From Pseudovibrio ascidiaceicola (lineage in GTDB: Bacteria > Pseudomonadota > Alphaproteobacteria > Rhizobiales > Stappiaceae), in assembly GCF_900114245.1 (NCBI RefSeq), contig NZ_FOSK01000003.1, forward strand, positions 124,001-188,000: a DNA stretch of 64,000 nucleotides, read 5' to 3'. The translations under genes and the position numbers were made by a program. Of this stretch, positions 44,536-54,953 are shown in pieces. The notes under the pieces are model-generated. The model did no database searches and had not been told where the DNA came from. It was given only the letters and a program-made list of their open reading frames with translations. How positions within the stretch are numbered: the stretch's first letter is position 1; every line of letters starts with the position of its first letter.

Positions 44536-44883
44536 TCACCCAAATGCCTCGCCCCATTTCAGCAGTTCCAACAGGATGGGGCCGACGGCTTGGCCCTTTT
44601 CGGTCAGCACATAGTCGGCGCGCGGGGGATGGGAAGAGTAGAAGCGCTTTTTGAGGACTCCGTGCTCCTCCAGCTTTTTCAGGCGAGTTGAGAGCGTGTT
44701 GGGGCTGACCTTCAGACCAACCTCAAGGTCTTTGAACTTGCGCGGACCATCCAGAAAGAACTCCCGCAATATCAAAAGGCTCCACGGATCACCCAGCACG
44801 CCAAGTGAGCGCATGATTGGGCAATTATCGCGGTCAATTCCAGCAAGTTCTGGCGGCAAAAGAGAAGGATCAAACTCAGTCAT
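44536..44883 (-). CDS. HxlR-family transcriptional regulator
   Basis: 115-residue winged-helix protein: DNCPIMRSLGVLGDPWSLLILREFFLDGPRKFKDLEVGLKVSPNTLSTRLKKLEEHGVLKKRFYSSHPPRADYVLTEKGQAVGPILLELLKWGEA. The single N-terminal Cys in CPIMR is the redox/electrophile-sensing Cys of many HxlR proteins. Divergent from the membrane protein gene at 44975, with a perfect inverted repeat between them that it probably binds. Confidence 0.93.
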   Translation of the reverse strand: MTEFDPSLLPPELAGIDRDNCPIMRSLGVLGDPWSLLILREFFLDGPRKFKDLEVGLKVSPNTLSTRLKKLEEHGVLKKRFYSSHPPRADYVLTEKGQAVGPILLELLKWGEAFG

Positions 44884-44900
44884 GCAAACAGGCGTAGCAC

Positions 44901-44960
44901 AGTCAATTCAAAAACGGAATTGACTCCTATTATTGAAGTCACTACCAATATTGAAGTTAC
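44901..44960. promoter_or_regulatory. HxlR operator region: inverted repeat plus direct repeats
   Basis: AGTCAATTC (44901-44909) and GAATTGACT (44917-44925) are a perfect 9-base inverted repeat with a 7-base spacer, next to the hxlR start. Two near-identical direct repeats follow, TATTGAAGTCAC (44931-44942) and TATTGAAGTTAC (44949-44960), exactly 18 bases apart, just before the ribosome site of the divergent gene. TTGACT in the inverted repeat could be the -35 of that gene. Binding by the HxlR protein is inference. Confidence 0.65.
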
Positions 44961-44974
44961 CAAGGAGAGATCCC

Positions 44975-45715
44975 ATGACTTCAATTATTCTGGAATCCAT
45001 TGTTTTATCTTTTGCTCTCGCCTTCCCGGCCACGTTGATTGCCATCGTTGCAAACCGGGCCTCACACACTCAGTTACCAGCAAGCTCACAAAGGTGGGCC
45101 ATAGGAATCTTCATCACGCTCCTTGGAGTATGGTTCGCAGCAGCAGTCTTACTCGCCAAAGCAAACCTGTTCACGCTGCCCACTGAAGCCCCACAGGTTC
45201 CACGCTTGATCCTCCTGCTTCTGGGCGGCTCCCTCACCGTATGGGTCCTGGCAAACTTCACGGCAGCAGGGCGCGCGATACTGCAAGCCACAGACCAAAG
45301 CGTCTTTATGGGATTGCAAATCCTGCGCGTGATCGGCTTTGTGTTTCTGGTGGGTTGGGCTATGGGGCCTGTACCGTGGGAATTTGCCATGCCAGCGGGC
45401 CTTGGAGATATAGCAACAGGCATTCTGGCCGTGTTTGCTTATAAAGCAGCCCGCAGCAACGCCTCCAACGCTCGCGCACTCATCATCCGCGTCCACATTC
45501 TCGGCCTGCTGGATTTTGTAGCTGCAATCGGCACCGGCGTCCTCACCTCAAACGGCTACTTCCACCTGCTCTCAACAGACGCACCCAACATCGTAGACCA
45601 CTACCCCCTCGTCCTCGTCCCCGCTTTCTTCGTCCCCCTCTTCCTCACCGCACATATCCTTTCCATTCAGAAGATGTTGGCAGAAGGAAAGAAGATGAAG
45701 ACAGTGGCAGCCTAA
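44975..45715 (+). CDS. Membrane protein of unknown function, divergent from hxlR
   Basis: 246 residues with about seven hydrophobic helices (IILESIVLSFALAFPATLIAIVA; WAIGIFITLLGVWFAAAVLLAKA; LILLLLGGSLTVWVLANFTAAGRAIL; VIGFVFLVGWAMG; IHILGLLDFVAAIGTGVL-like; LVLVPAFFVPLFLTAHILSI). The motif PWEFAMPAGLGDIATGILA between helices is reminiscent of small uncharacterised membrane proteins next to HxlR/TetR genes, but I cannot name the family. ATG at 44975 with AAGGAGAGA upstream; a frame extension to 44933 overlaps the operator. Confidence 0.7.
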   Translation: MTSIILESIVLSFALAFPATLIAIVANRASHTQLPASSQRWAIGIFITLLGVWFAAAVLLAKANLFTLPTEAPQVPRLILLLLGGSLTVWVLANFTAAGRAILQATDQSVFMGLQILRVIGFVFLVGWAMGPVPWEFAMPAGLGDIATGILAVFAYKAARSNASNARALIIRVHILGLLDFVAAIGTGVLTSNGYFHLLSTDAPNIVDHYPLVLVPAFFVPLFLTAHILSIQKMLAEGKKMKTVAA

Positions 45716-45744
45716 CTTACAATTAAACGGAACAGCCCGCCTTG

Positions 45745-45836
45745 CTGTCACCCCGCACAAGCACAGCGAGATGCGGGGGCCAGAGCTAAAAGCATCAAGG
45801 CCCGCTCTGGATCCCTGATCAAGTCAGGGATGACGG
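45745..45836. repeat. Interspersed palindromic repeat of alphaproteobacterial type
   Basis: Three consecutive stem-loops in 92 bases: CCCCGC/GCGGGG (45751-45778), CCAGAGC/GCTCTGG (45780-45810) and ATCCCTGA/TCAGGGAT (45811-45831), framed by TGTCA and TGACGG. The wording (CTGGATCCCTGATCAAGTC...) is like intergenic repeats found in many copies in alphaproteobacterial genomes. It lies between two converging genes, where such elements gather. Copy number cannot be seen from one window. Confidence 0.7.
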
Positions 45837-45869
45837 CTTTACAGTTTCACTTCGAAAGTCTCGACCCAA

Positions 45870-45902
45870 CAAAAAAGCCGACCTCCTCACAGAGACCGGC
45901 TT
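45870..45902 (-). terminator. Terminator of rpoD
   Basis: Stem AAGCCG/CGGCTT (45875-45902) extended by inner pairs, with six U on the minus strand. 25 bases past the rpoD stop. Confidence 0.8.
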
Positions 45903-45927
45903 CTTAATTCTCAACCATTGCAGCAGC

Positions 45928-48033
<2,106 letters not shown>

Positions 48034-48571
48034 ATTCTGCTCCAAAGTCGCTGGTCGTGCTCCAGCGAACTATCGCGTTACGCAATCAATCACCCCCGTG
48101 TTTGGACCACACAGGCGGCATTTGAATCACATTTGACTTTGGGGTTTAACGCAAAGTCCCTTAAACCTGACTTAACCCTGGTATCAAAATGTTTTCACGG
48201 AATTGAAAACCCAAAACTCATTCGGGCAGGACTACTCACCGGTATCCCTACCGTTTTAGGCCGTATCCGGCACATTCCAGGCATCGACAGCGCTGATTAT
48301 CCGATTATGATATCGCCGCTTTAAAGACATCTAAGGTCTACGGGCGCTCGTATCGGCTGTCTGACTTAGTGTATGTAGCCCGCCTTTTGTGATTCGCAAG
48401 GGCGATTCGGCTTGGTCAATCTGATTCTGGGGGATTTTGGACAGTTCATTGCCTGTTTTTCTGGATAACTTTGAAAAACAAGAGTTCTTCCATCACAATT
48501 CTACCTTAAGTTGCTCCCACCAGATCCTCTGGGGCGAGCAGATAAGCAGACCCGGAATCCCTCCACTCAGA
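48034..48571 (-). promoter_or_regulatory. Long rpoD upstream region
   Basis: 538 bases between dnaG and rpoD with no credible gene. A possible promoter reads on the minus strand TTGATA (48182-48187), 17 bases, TTAAGG (48159-48164), giving a leader of about 120 bases. Near dnaG, CCAGA-tcc-TCTGG with outer GCTC/GAGC (about 48513-48540) forms a hairpin without U-tract. The promoter is a weak match and is inference. Confidence 0.35.
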
Positions 48572-50542
48572 TCAAGCCAGAGCAGATCCTTTTGAGGAGC
48601 GCATTTTCGCAGCACGCTCTGCCAGCTCCTGCTCATCACGCAGACAATCCTCACGCCGACGAGCCAAATCCTGTGTAAGCGCCTGAAACCGGCCCCAGCT
48701 TTCTTCGGTCAGATCCTGCTCCATGGCCCGCGTTTCATGTTCAAGCTCCTGCTCCAACATGCGCAACTCAAGCATATCTGCATAATTCAGGAACAGCATC
48801 TCCACGAAGTCCTCGGGCGGATCTTCCTTCAAAACCTGCAGACGGTTGGTCAGCGCATCCCAGCGGCGCAAGGTACTTGCCTTGCTGCCATCGCTTTCAG
48901 AACTCGCACTCACAATAGCTTCCTGCAGGATTTGATAGAACCGTTCATCCAGCTTGTTGTAGATCTGCGTAACAGCACCTTCAGCAAGGTCCGTCGCAAT
49001 CCGAACCAACGCCGTCATAAACATGGAGTGCAGCTCGTTGGAATACGTCAGCTGCGAAATCCGTTCAAAGTGGCGGTCAAACAGCTCCGGATACATCAGG
49101 CACATGGTGCAGAAGCTGCGCTCCACCCCATAAGAAGGTGTATCAGGCGCTTCAACGCGGGCACGAGAGGCCCACTCATCCTCAGCACCTTGTTTCTTAT
49201 TGCCGCGCCAACCCTCATCACGACCACCGCCGCCTTTGCCACGGTTTCGGCGGCTCTCCTCGTAAAACAAATTGGAGAGTTTAAGGCGCAAGTCCATCCG
49301 GTAACGCTTCTGGACGCGCTCATCCTTGATGGTGCCAACCAGATCTTCAACGGCCTTTTCCAGCGCAGCCTTGCGCTCAGGCGTATCAATCCGGGCTTGC
49401 TCGCTTTCACGGCGCCAAACCACTTCAGAAAGCGGCAAAGCCTTCTCAATCTCTCCATACATAGCAGCAGTGCCGCCAGCATTAATCACATCATCCGGAT
49501 CCTGCCCATCAGGCAAAAACGCAAACTGGAAGGACTTGCCGCTGGTGAGAACCGGAAGAATGCGATCCACGGCTCGATGCGCTGCAGAAATACCGGCAAC
49601 GTCACCGTCAAAGCAGACCACAGGCTCATCAGCAAACTTCCAAAGCCGCATAATCTGGTCTTCGGTAAACGCAGTGCCCAAACTCGCGACCGTCGCTTTG
49701 ATGCCAACCTGCCAGAGGGCAATGGCATCCATATACCCTTCCACCACAATCGCCTGCCCGCTCTCATAAGCAGGCTGCCGTGCACGATGCGCGTTAAACA
49801 GCATCGTTCCTTTGTGAAAGACGGGTGTCTCCGGTGAGTTCAGATATTTCGGTTGGCCATCCGGATCCATGGTCCGGCCCCCAAAAGCAACCGCCCTGCC
49901 ACGATCATCATGGATCGGGATCATCAGACGATTGCGGAACCGGTCATAAGACGGACGCCCGTCCTCGGGTTTAATGAGCAAACCCACTTCAATCAGCTCA
50001 GCTTCAGTGACGTCTTTCGCCATCAAAGCCTTCTTCAGATTATCACGTCCCGGAGGTGCAAAGCCGAACTGAAACTCATTCAGCGTCTCGGCACTCAAAC
50101 CGCGCCGCTGCACATACTCTTGCGCAGCGCGTCCGTCAGCAGACTGGAACACATGCCGGAAAAAGCGTGCCGCCATCTCACAGACATCGGTCAGAGAATT
50201 GCGCTTTGCAGCTCGCTTTGCCGCCTGAGGATCGGGTGCAGGCATGGCGATTCCGGCTACACCGGCTAGTTCTTCCACAGCTTCGGGGAAACTGAGGCCC
50301 TCAGTCTCCATCAGAAACTTGAAATGATCTCCACTTTCACCACAGCCAAAGCACTTGTAGCGGTTGCGACGTTCATCAACGTGAAAGCTGGGAGACTTCT
50401 CTGAATGGAAGGGACAACACGCCCAGTAATCACCCTTTCCGGGCTGCGATTTACGCCGATCCCAGGTTACACGCCGCCCTACCACATCTGTAAGCGAGAC
50501 GCGGTTGCGAATGTCATCAAGAAAGAGCTGATCGAAACGCAT
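48572..50542 (-). CDS. dnaG: DNA primase
   Basis: 656 residues. N-terminal CHC2 zinc finger (CCPFHSEKSPSFHVDE near 43, CFGCGESGD near 66), RNA polymerase domain with TOPRIM VVEGYMDAIALW near 267 and VVCFDGDVAGISAAHRAVDR, and a C-terminal helicase-binding domain after a Gly/Arg/Lys-rich linker (RRNRGKGGGGRDEG). It makes RNA primers at the fork. Homology starts at MRFDQLFLDDIRNRVSL, ATG 50542; the frame extension to 50650 is not used. Middle gene of the yqeY-dnaG-rpoD cluster. Confidence 0.97.
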   Translation of the reverse strand: MRFDQLFLDDIRNRVSLTDVVGRRVTWDRRKSQPGKGDYWACCPFHSEKSPSFHVDERRNRYKCFGCGESGDHFKFLMETEGLSFPEAVEELAGVAGIAMPAPDPQAAKRAAKRNSLTDVCEMAARFFRHVFQSADGRAAQEYVQRRGLSAETLNEFQFGFAPPGRDNLKKALMAKDVTEAELIEVGLLIKPEDGRPSYDRFRNRLMIPIHDDRGRAVAFGGRTMDPDGQPKYLNSPETPVFHKGTMLFNAHRARQPAYESGQAIVVEGYMDAIALWQVGIKATVASLGTAFTEDQIMRLWKFADEPVVCFDGDVAGISAAHRAVDRILPVLTSGKSFQFAFLPDGQDPDDVINAGGTAAMYGEIEKALPLSEVVWRRESEQARIDTPERKAALEKAVEDLVGTIKDERVQKRYRMDLRLKLSNLFYEESRRNRGKGGGGRDEGWRGNKKQGAEDEWASRARVEAPDTPSYGVERSFCTMCLMYPELFDRHFERISQLTYSNELHSMFMTALVRIATDLAEGAVTQIYNKLDERFYQILQEAIVSASSESDGSKASTLRRWDALTNRLQVLKEDPPEDFVEMLFLNYADMLELRMLEQELEHETRAMEQDLTEESWGRFQALTQDLARRREDCLRDEQELAERAAKMRSSKGSALA

Positions 50543-50663
50543 AGTGGTCCAATTTGTCGTAGTGGCCTGAAAGCAGCTGAGCTGGGTATTATATAGCCGC
50601 GAAGGCCCCAAGAAGCCAGCAAAACCCCCATTTGCGCTGGCTGAACTCAATTAATCGCTTCAG

Positions 50664-50697
50664 GAAAAAAGAAAAGCCGCATCACGACGACGCGGCG
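50664..50697 (-). terminator. Terminator between yqeY and dnaG
   Basis: GCCGC (50676-50680)/GCGGC (50692-50696) stem followed on the minus strand by UUUUCUUUUUU. 28 bases past the yqeY stop. It implies a separate dnaG promoter in the remaining 120 bases. Confidence 0.75.
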
Positions 50698-50724
50698 GCC
50701 TGTAAGTGCTCCAAAAACGCTGGC

Positions 50725-51186
50725 TTACTGCGGAGCACGCAGCATCTGCTTCACCATGCAACTGGCTTTCGCAAAGTCCATCTGGCCCGGATAACGTTCT
50801 TTCAACTCAGCCATACAGCGGCCCATATCACGCAGTCCGCGCGCTTCAACGCACTCGACAACTGTTTGACAAACAAGCTTCATTTCGTACTCGCTGAGCT
50901 GAGACGGCAAGAATTCACGGATCATTTCCGCTTCTTCACGCTCCTGCACAGCAAGCTCTACTTTACCGCTCGCCTCACAATGCGCCGCTTCCTGTTCACG
51001 CTGGACAAGCATGGTGTGCAGGAGGTCCATCAGCTCTTCGTCGCTTAAGCCATCACGGCCTTGCTCACGAGCAGCCATATCCCGGTCCATAATGGCAGCG
51101 GTGATCAGGCGCAACGTGGCGGCACGTCTTTTGTTAGTGTCTTCTTGCGCGGCTTTCAGCGCATTCGCTATTTTGTCTCGCAACAT
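50725..51186 (-). CDS. GatB/YqeY domain protein
   Basis: 153 residues: MLRDKIANALKAAQEDTNKRRAATLRLITAAIMDRDMAAREQGRDGLSDEELMDLLHTMLVQREQEA, then the GatB tail-like domain with LSEYEMKLVCQTVVE and DMGRCMAELKERYPGQMDFAKAS. The YqeY family resembles the tRNA-binding tail of GatB; its role is unproved. ATG at 51186; the frame extends upstream to 51405 without homology. Divergent from carA, and precedes dnaG as in many alphaproteobacteria. Confidence 0.93.
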   Translation of the reverse strand: MLRDKIANALKAAQEDTNKRRAATLRLITAAIMDRDMAAREQGRDGLSDEELMDLLHTMLVQREQEAAHCEASGKVELAVQEREEAEMIREFLPSQLSEYEMKLVCQTVVECVEARGLRDMGRCMAELKERYPGQMDFAKASCMVKQMLRAPQ

Positions 51187-51436
51187 ACTAAAGGAACCCT
51201 GACGCGGAAACTTTAAAAGAGGCTCTCCAAATCCCGGATAATACGTCTCATCCGTCCGATTTGGGCTGATTTCCTGTAACTCGAGCGCTATTATTTCTAC
51301 ACGAGTGATATTGACCAGAGGAACCCCTTCTCCTATGGTCCCGGCCTTGATGCGACTGTGACGCGCCAAAGTCAAGTCCCTTCGGTGCGTTTCAGATGGA
51401 CGCATACTGTCATCAACCGTATCAAGAAAGCAAGTG

Positions 51437-52627
51437 ATGAAAGCTCAAGACGCGTGGTCAGCACCTAAACCTACCGCCCTCCTCGTTCTCGCAGATGGTA
51501 CAGTCATTGAAGGCCGAGGCGTTGGAGCTCTTGGAAAAGCGTCCGGCGAAGTCTGCTTCAATACGGCAATGACCGGGTATGAAGAGATTCTCACAGACCC
51601 TTCCTATGCAGGACAGATCATCACCTTCACATTTCCTCATGTTGGTAACGTGGGCTCGAATGAAGATGATGTTGAGACTGTAGATATGGAAGGCACTTCT
51701 GGCGTACGTGGCGCGATTCTGCGCACCGACATCACCACTCCTTCCAACTATCGCTCTGGCAACCACTTCGACGCATGGCTCAAGGCACGAGGCATTGTTG
51801 GACTGACCGGCGTAGACACCCGCGCATTAACAGCTCTCATTCGCGAAAAAGGCATGCAGAACGCCGTTATCGCTCATAACGCTGATGGTGAGTTTGATGT
51901 GGAAGCCCTGAAAGCAGAAGCAGCCAGCCTCCCGGATCTGGAAGGCATGGACCTTGCAAAAGGCGTAAGCACTCAGAAAACCTACGACTGGAACGAAACC
52001 ACCTGGGACTGGGATGACGGGTTTGGCGCCCAGACCAAACCAAGCCATCATGTGGTTGCTCTGGACTTTGGCGTGAAGCGTAACATCCTCCGCCTTCTGG
52101 CAGATGCTGGATGCCGCGTGACTGTTGTGCCTGCAACCACCTCTGCTGAAGACGTCCTCGCTCTTAAGCCGGATGGAGTATTCCTGTCCAACGGCCCCGG
52201 CGATCCAGCTGCAACTGGTGAATATGCGGTTCCAACCATCCGCAGCCTCGTGAAGTCAGGTCTGCCAGTCTTCGGAATCTGTCTGGGTCACCAGATGCTC
52301 GCGCTTGCACTTGGTGGCACCACCACGAAGATGCATCAAGGCCATCACGGTGCAAACCACCCGGTTCACGATTACACCACCAACAAGGTTGAAATCACCA
52401 GCATGAACCACGGCTTTGCTGTGAGTGCTGGCAGCCTGCCGGACAACGTGGAAGAAACACACGTTTCCCTGTTTGATGGTACCAACTGCGGTCTGCGTGT
52501 AAAAGATGCACCTGTCTTCTCAGTACAGCACCATCCGGAAGCGTCTCCAGGCCCACAAGACAGCCACTACCTGTTCTCTCGCTTCATTGAGTTGATTGAG
52601 AACCACAAGACACCTGCAGCCGCTTAG
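51437..52627 (+). CDS. carA: Carbamoyl-phosphate synthase small (glutaminase) subunit
   Basis: 396 residues. N-terminal domain (TALLVLADGTVIEGRGVG, FNTAMTGYEEILTDPSYAGQIITFTFPHVGN) and a class I glutamine amidotransferase domain with nucleophile Cys near 279 in FGICLGHQM and the His/Glu pair in QHHPEASPGP near 364. It feeds ammonia to CarB for arginine and pyrimidine synthesis. GTG at 51434 and ATG at 51437 both possible; I chose the ATG. A strong terminator follows, so it is not co-transcribed with carB, 2.3 kb away. Confidence 0.97.
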   Translation: MKAQDAWSAPKPTALLVLADGTVIEGRGVGALGKASGEVCFNTAMTGYEEILTDPSYAGQIITFTFPHVGNVGSNEDDVETVDMEGTSGVRGAILRTDITTPSNYRSGNHFDAWLKARGIVGLTGVDTRALTALIREKGMQNAVIAHNADGEFDVEALKAEAASLPDLEGMDLAKGVSTQKTYDWNETTWDWDDGFGAQTKPSHHVVALDFGVKRNILRLLADAGCRVTVVPATTSAEDVLALKPDGVFLSNGPGDPAATGEYAVPTIRSLVKSGLPVFGICLGHQMLALALGGTTTKMHQGHHGANHPVHDYTTNKVEITSMNHGFAVSAGSLPDNVEETHVSLFDGTNCGLRVKDAPVFSVQHHPEASPGPQDSHYLFSRFIELIENHKTPAAA

Positions 52628-52668
52628 AACGCGACGTACTCTAAGCAAAACGGCACAGCAGAATGAAT

Positions 52669-52700
52669 AAAAGCGGGGTCTAGTACCCCGCTTTTCTTTT
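52669..52700 (+). terminator. Terminator of carA
   Basis: Eleven-pair perfect stem AAAAGCGGGGT (52669-52679)/ACCCCGCTTTT (52685-52695), 5-base loop, then CTTTT. 42 bases past the carA stop. Confidence 0.95.
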
Positions 52701-52756
52701 GCCTGACTACGAGCAGAACATGACCGGAGACACCGCTTCAGCAACGTCAGGACAAC

Positions 52757-52785
52757 AAAAAACCCGGCACCAAGGGAGCCGGGTT
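52757..52785 (-). terminator. Terminator of the merR-type gene
   Basis: Eight-pair perfect stem AACCCGGC (52761-52768)/GCCGGGTT (52778-52785), followed on the minus strand by six U. 22 bases past the stop at 52807. Confidence 0.9.
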
Positions 52786-52806
52786 CCGTAACTCTTACAG
52801 AAGCAA

Positions 52807-53262
52807 TTAAGCCGCTTCTGTTTCCAGCATGCTGCTCAGTGCATGAGACACACCGCGAACTTCTGCAATCTGTTCCTGAAGCGCTTGCTCCTGCTCATGA
52901 AGCAGCTGCTCTTGCGCACCACAAATTTCCTGAAGTTCTTTAAGTTGCTCAGGACGAGGGCTGGAACCCTCAACGAGCTTGATAATACGACGAACTTCTG
53001 CCAGCGTCAGACCGATCTTCTTGGCCTGCAAAATGACCCGCATACGGCTCACATCGCGACCTCTGTAGAAGCGGCGTGCTCCACGACGTACTGGGTTAAG
53101 AAGTCCCTTCTCCTCATAGAATCGAAGTGTACGCAGAGTGACGCTAAACAACTCTGACATTTCAGAGATTGCGAGCAGTTGACCGTCCCCATCGTCCTCA
53201 CGAATAGGTCCAGCGATATCCGCAGCGACATCTAGCTTACTAGGAATACTGTTCATTTCCAT
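52807..53262 (-). CDS. MerR-family transcriptional regulator
   Basis: 151 residues. After a 30-residue acidic head, the MerR winged helix ISEMSELFSVTLRTLRFYEEKGLLNPVRRGARRFYRGRDVSRMRVILQAKKIGLTLAEVRRII, then a coiled-coil dimer helix (EQLKELQEICGAQEQLLHEQEQALQEQIAEV). One Cys only, so not a typical metal sensor; the signal is unknown. No target gene adjoins it. ATG at 53262 with CGGG upstream. Confidence 0.9.
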   Translation of the reverse strand: MEMNSIPSKLDVAADIAGPIREDDGDGQLLAISEMSELFSVTLRTLRFYEEKGLLNPVRRGARRFYRGRDVSRMRVILQAKKIGLTLAEVRRIIKLVEGSSPRPEQLKELQEICGAQEQLLHEQEQALQEQIAEVRGVSHALSSMLETEAA

Positions 53263-54048
53263 TTGCCCGGTGGTTTGTATGTTAAACCTTAGAAGAGTTA
53301 CAAAAGCTCATCATTTCAGCTCCCCACCCGGTGCCTCCATGAATTCCCCTAATAACTTTTGTACTCCCCCACTTCTGTACTAGCTTATGCAGTAGCATTT
53401 GATACCCACTCACACTGCGGAAGCTTTTCGATGTTCATTTGAACAATCTTCAATGCATCCCCAGTGAGGAATGAGTACCCCCACTTTCAAAGTCCTCAAT
53501 GAAATCTATGATAATTCATATTGGACAATTGATAATCTACACAAGGAAACTGATAAAATATAGCCCGACATCGTATTTTTTACTTCGTAAATGCAACGTA
53601 TACACTAGGACATCCGAGAATTAACATCATAAGTAGTTATACTAGATAAGTATTATAAAAAAATAGCGGCACCTACTTTTGCAGCTCCGCTGATTTATTC
53701 TACATTTTCCGCCAAATCTCCAAAGATGTTCCTGCGTTATCTGAGCTAATATACTATAGAAGCGTCAATTACATATTGTCTATAATATGTGAACATGACG
53801 AAGAGATAGCGAGAGTGAGCAATATAACTTCTAACTACTCTCCTTCTTTAGATCTGCTCTGACTTTATTCTTTCTCAGTAAAACGAAAATTGGCTGACCA
53901 AATGATCACTCTGCACATTTTTTAAACAGGATGTTCATTTTTCGCGCTGCAAAACTTTGAACTGCCGTCGCGTACAGAGGGGATAATGTGGAATCTGTCA
54001 CATTAAAAGGCAAGATGCCCCAAAGATTCACTAGATCAAAAGTGCCAG

Positions 54049-54067
54049 ATTGTGCGCATCGCACAAT
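54049..54067. promoter_or_regulatory. Inverted repeat, possible regulator site
   Basis: ATTGTGCG-cat-CGCACAAT is a perfect 8-base inverted repeat about 480 bases upstream of the Xre-type gene. It shares the TGCG core with the pair at 54399-54443. A binding role is speculative. Confidence 0.35.
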
Positions 54068-54398
54068 TTTGGCCACCCAATTTCATTAATTGAAACATCT
54101 TCAGCATGTGCAAGCCAGAAGAAAGACACCGCATTCAGCAGGTAAACTCAATTTACCATCAAACACGTACTTGCGCTTAGCCCTTCAACAGGCCATTGAC
54201 GATCCGTCTGATTTGAAATCTGAAAGTCGCATGACGATGAACATCCATCTTTTTGCCCTTCAGATTAGCCCGATACAGGATGAGTTCGTTTAACATGATT
54301 ATCTCCTTGATGAGCCGCGTGAATGGAAAGCCACCTCAGTTCTATGCAAAGAAATCACACAGGCTTACGGGAGTTTTCCTGAAACGCCACAATTATAA

Positions 54399-54443
54399 GC
54401 GCACTAATTGCGCCTCATCAAGATAAATGACGCAATTTTTGCG
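54399..54443. promoter_or_regulatory. Pair of TTGCGC inverted repeats upstream of the Xre-type gene
   Basis: GCGCA-ctaat-TGCGC (54399-54413) and CGCAA-ttt-TTGCG (54431-54443) are two perfect inverted repeats 17 bases apart, about 100 bases upstream of the small HTH gene. Phage-type repressors often autoregulate through such tandem operators. Inference. Confidence 0.45.
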
Positions 54444-54540
54444 CTTTTTACATTCTGTTATATGCAATAGTACGAATGCAGATTATTATGCATCAGTCTG
54501 TACAATGAATTTTCAGTCTGGGAATCATTAGGTTAGTATC

Positions 54541-54774
54541 ATGAAACCATCTCAGTTTCGGGCTTGGCGCAAGTCGATGGGCTATAAGCAAAAAGAGGCA
54601 GCGGAACGCCTCGGCTTAAAAAAACGAATGATTCAGTATTACGAAAACGGCAATCGTGACGGTAAACCGGTAGAAATTCCGAAGTCTGTCCGGCTGGCCT
54701 GCTATGCCTTAAGCACTGGTATTGCTGACTTTGATGGTGAGAAAACCACAGAGAACTCGACTTTAGCTGAATAA
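54541..54774 (+). CDS. Small Xre-type HTH DNA-binding protein
   Basis: 77 residues: MKPSQFRAWRKSMGYKQKEAAERLGLKKRMIQYYENGNRDGKPVEIPKSVRLACYALSTGI, a lambda-repressor-like helix-turn-helix close to those of alphaproteobacterial phage or prophage regulators, with an acidic tail. ATG at 54541; upstream GGTTAG is a weak ribosome site. It lies alone between the AT-rich stretch and carB. Cro/C1-like function is a family inference. Confidence 0.8.
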   Translation: MKPSQFRAWRKSMGYKQKEAAERLGLKKRMIQYYENGNRDGKPVEIPKSVRLACYALSTGIADFDGEKTTENSTLAE

Positions 54775-54953
54775 ACTCCCCTTAAGTCTTGAGAAAAAAA
54801 ACCGGATTATTTCGGAAATAGGCGTTCGTCGGGGTTTATCATTACGCGAATATTTCTTATAACGCGCGCTCAGCCGACATACTCCTAAAGAGGGCACCAC
54901 CAGAGCACCAATCGGGTGCACTGGTGCTTAAACGCGAGCATATGTGAGTCACC

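Larger units (their letters stand above)
53263..54540. other. 1.28-kb AT-rich stretch without a supported gene
   Basis: The longest gene-free interval in the window, markedly AT-rich at 53500-53900. A 67-residue frame at 54090-54293 opens with TTG, lacks a ribosome site and resembles nothing I know. Three small inverted repeats built on TTGCGC/TGCG lie towards the Xre-type gene. It may be a decayed insertion, or house promoters or small RNAs; I see no terminal repeats, transposase remnant or tRNA att-like end. Confidence 0.4.

Noticed and set aside
54090-54293. 67-residue open frame in the AT-rich stretch before the Xre-type gene
   Set aside because: Opens with TTG, has no ribosome site, no family resemblance and irregular composition.
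53263-54540. AT-rich stretch as an insertion sequence or integrated element
   Set aside because: No transposase remnant, terminal inverted repeats or target duplications could be found by eye; left as unexplained DNA.
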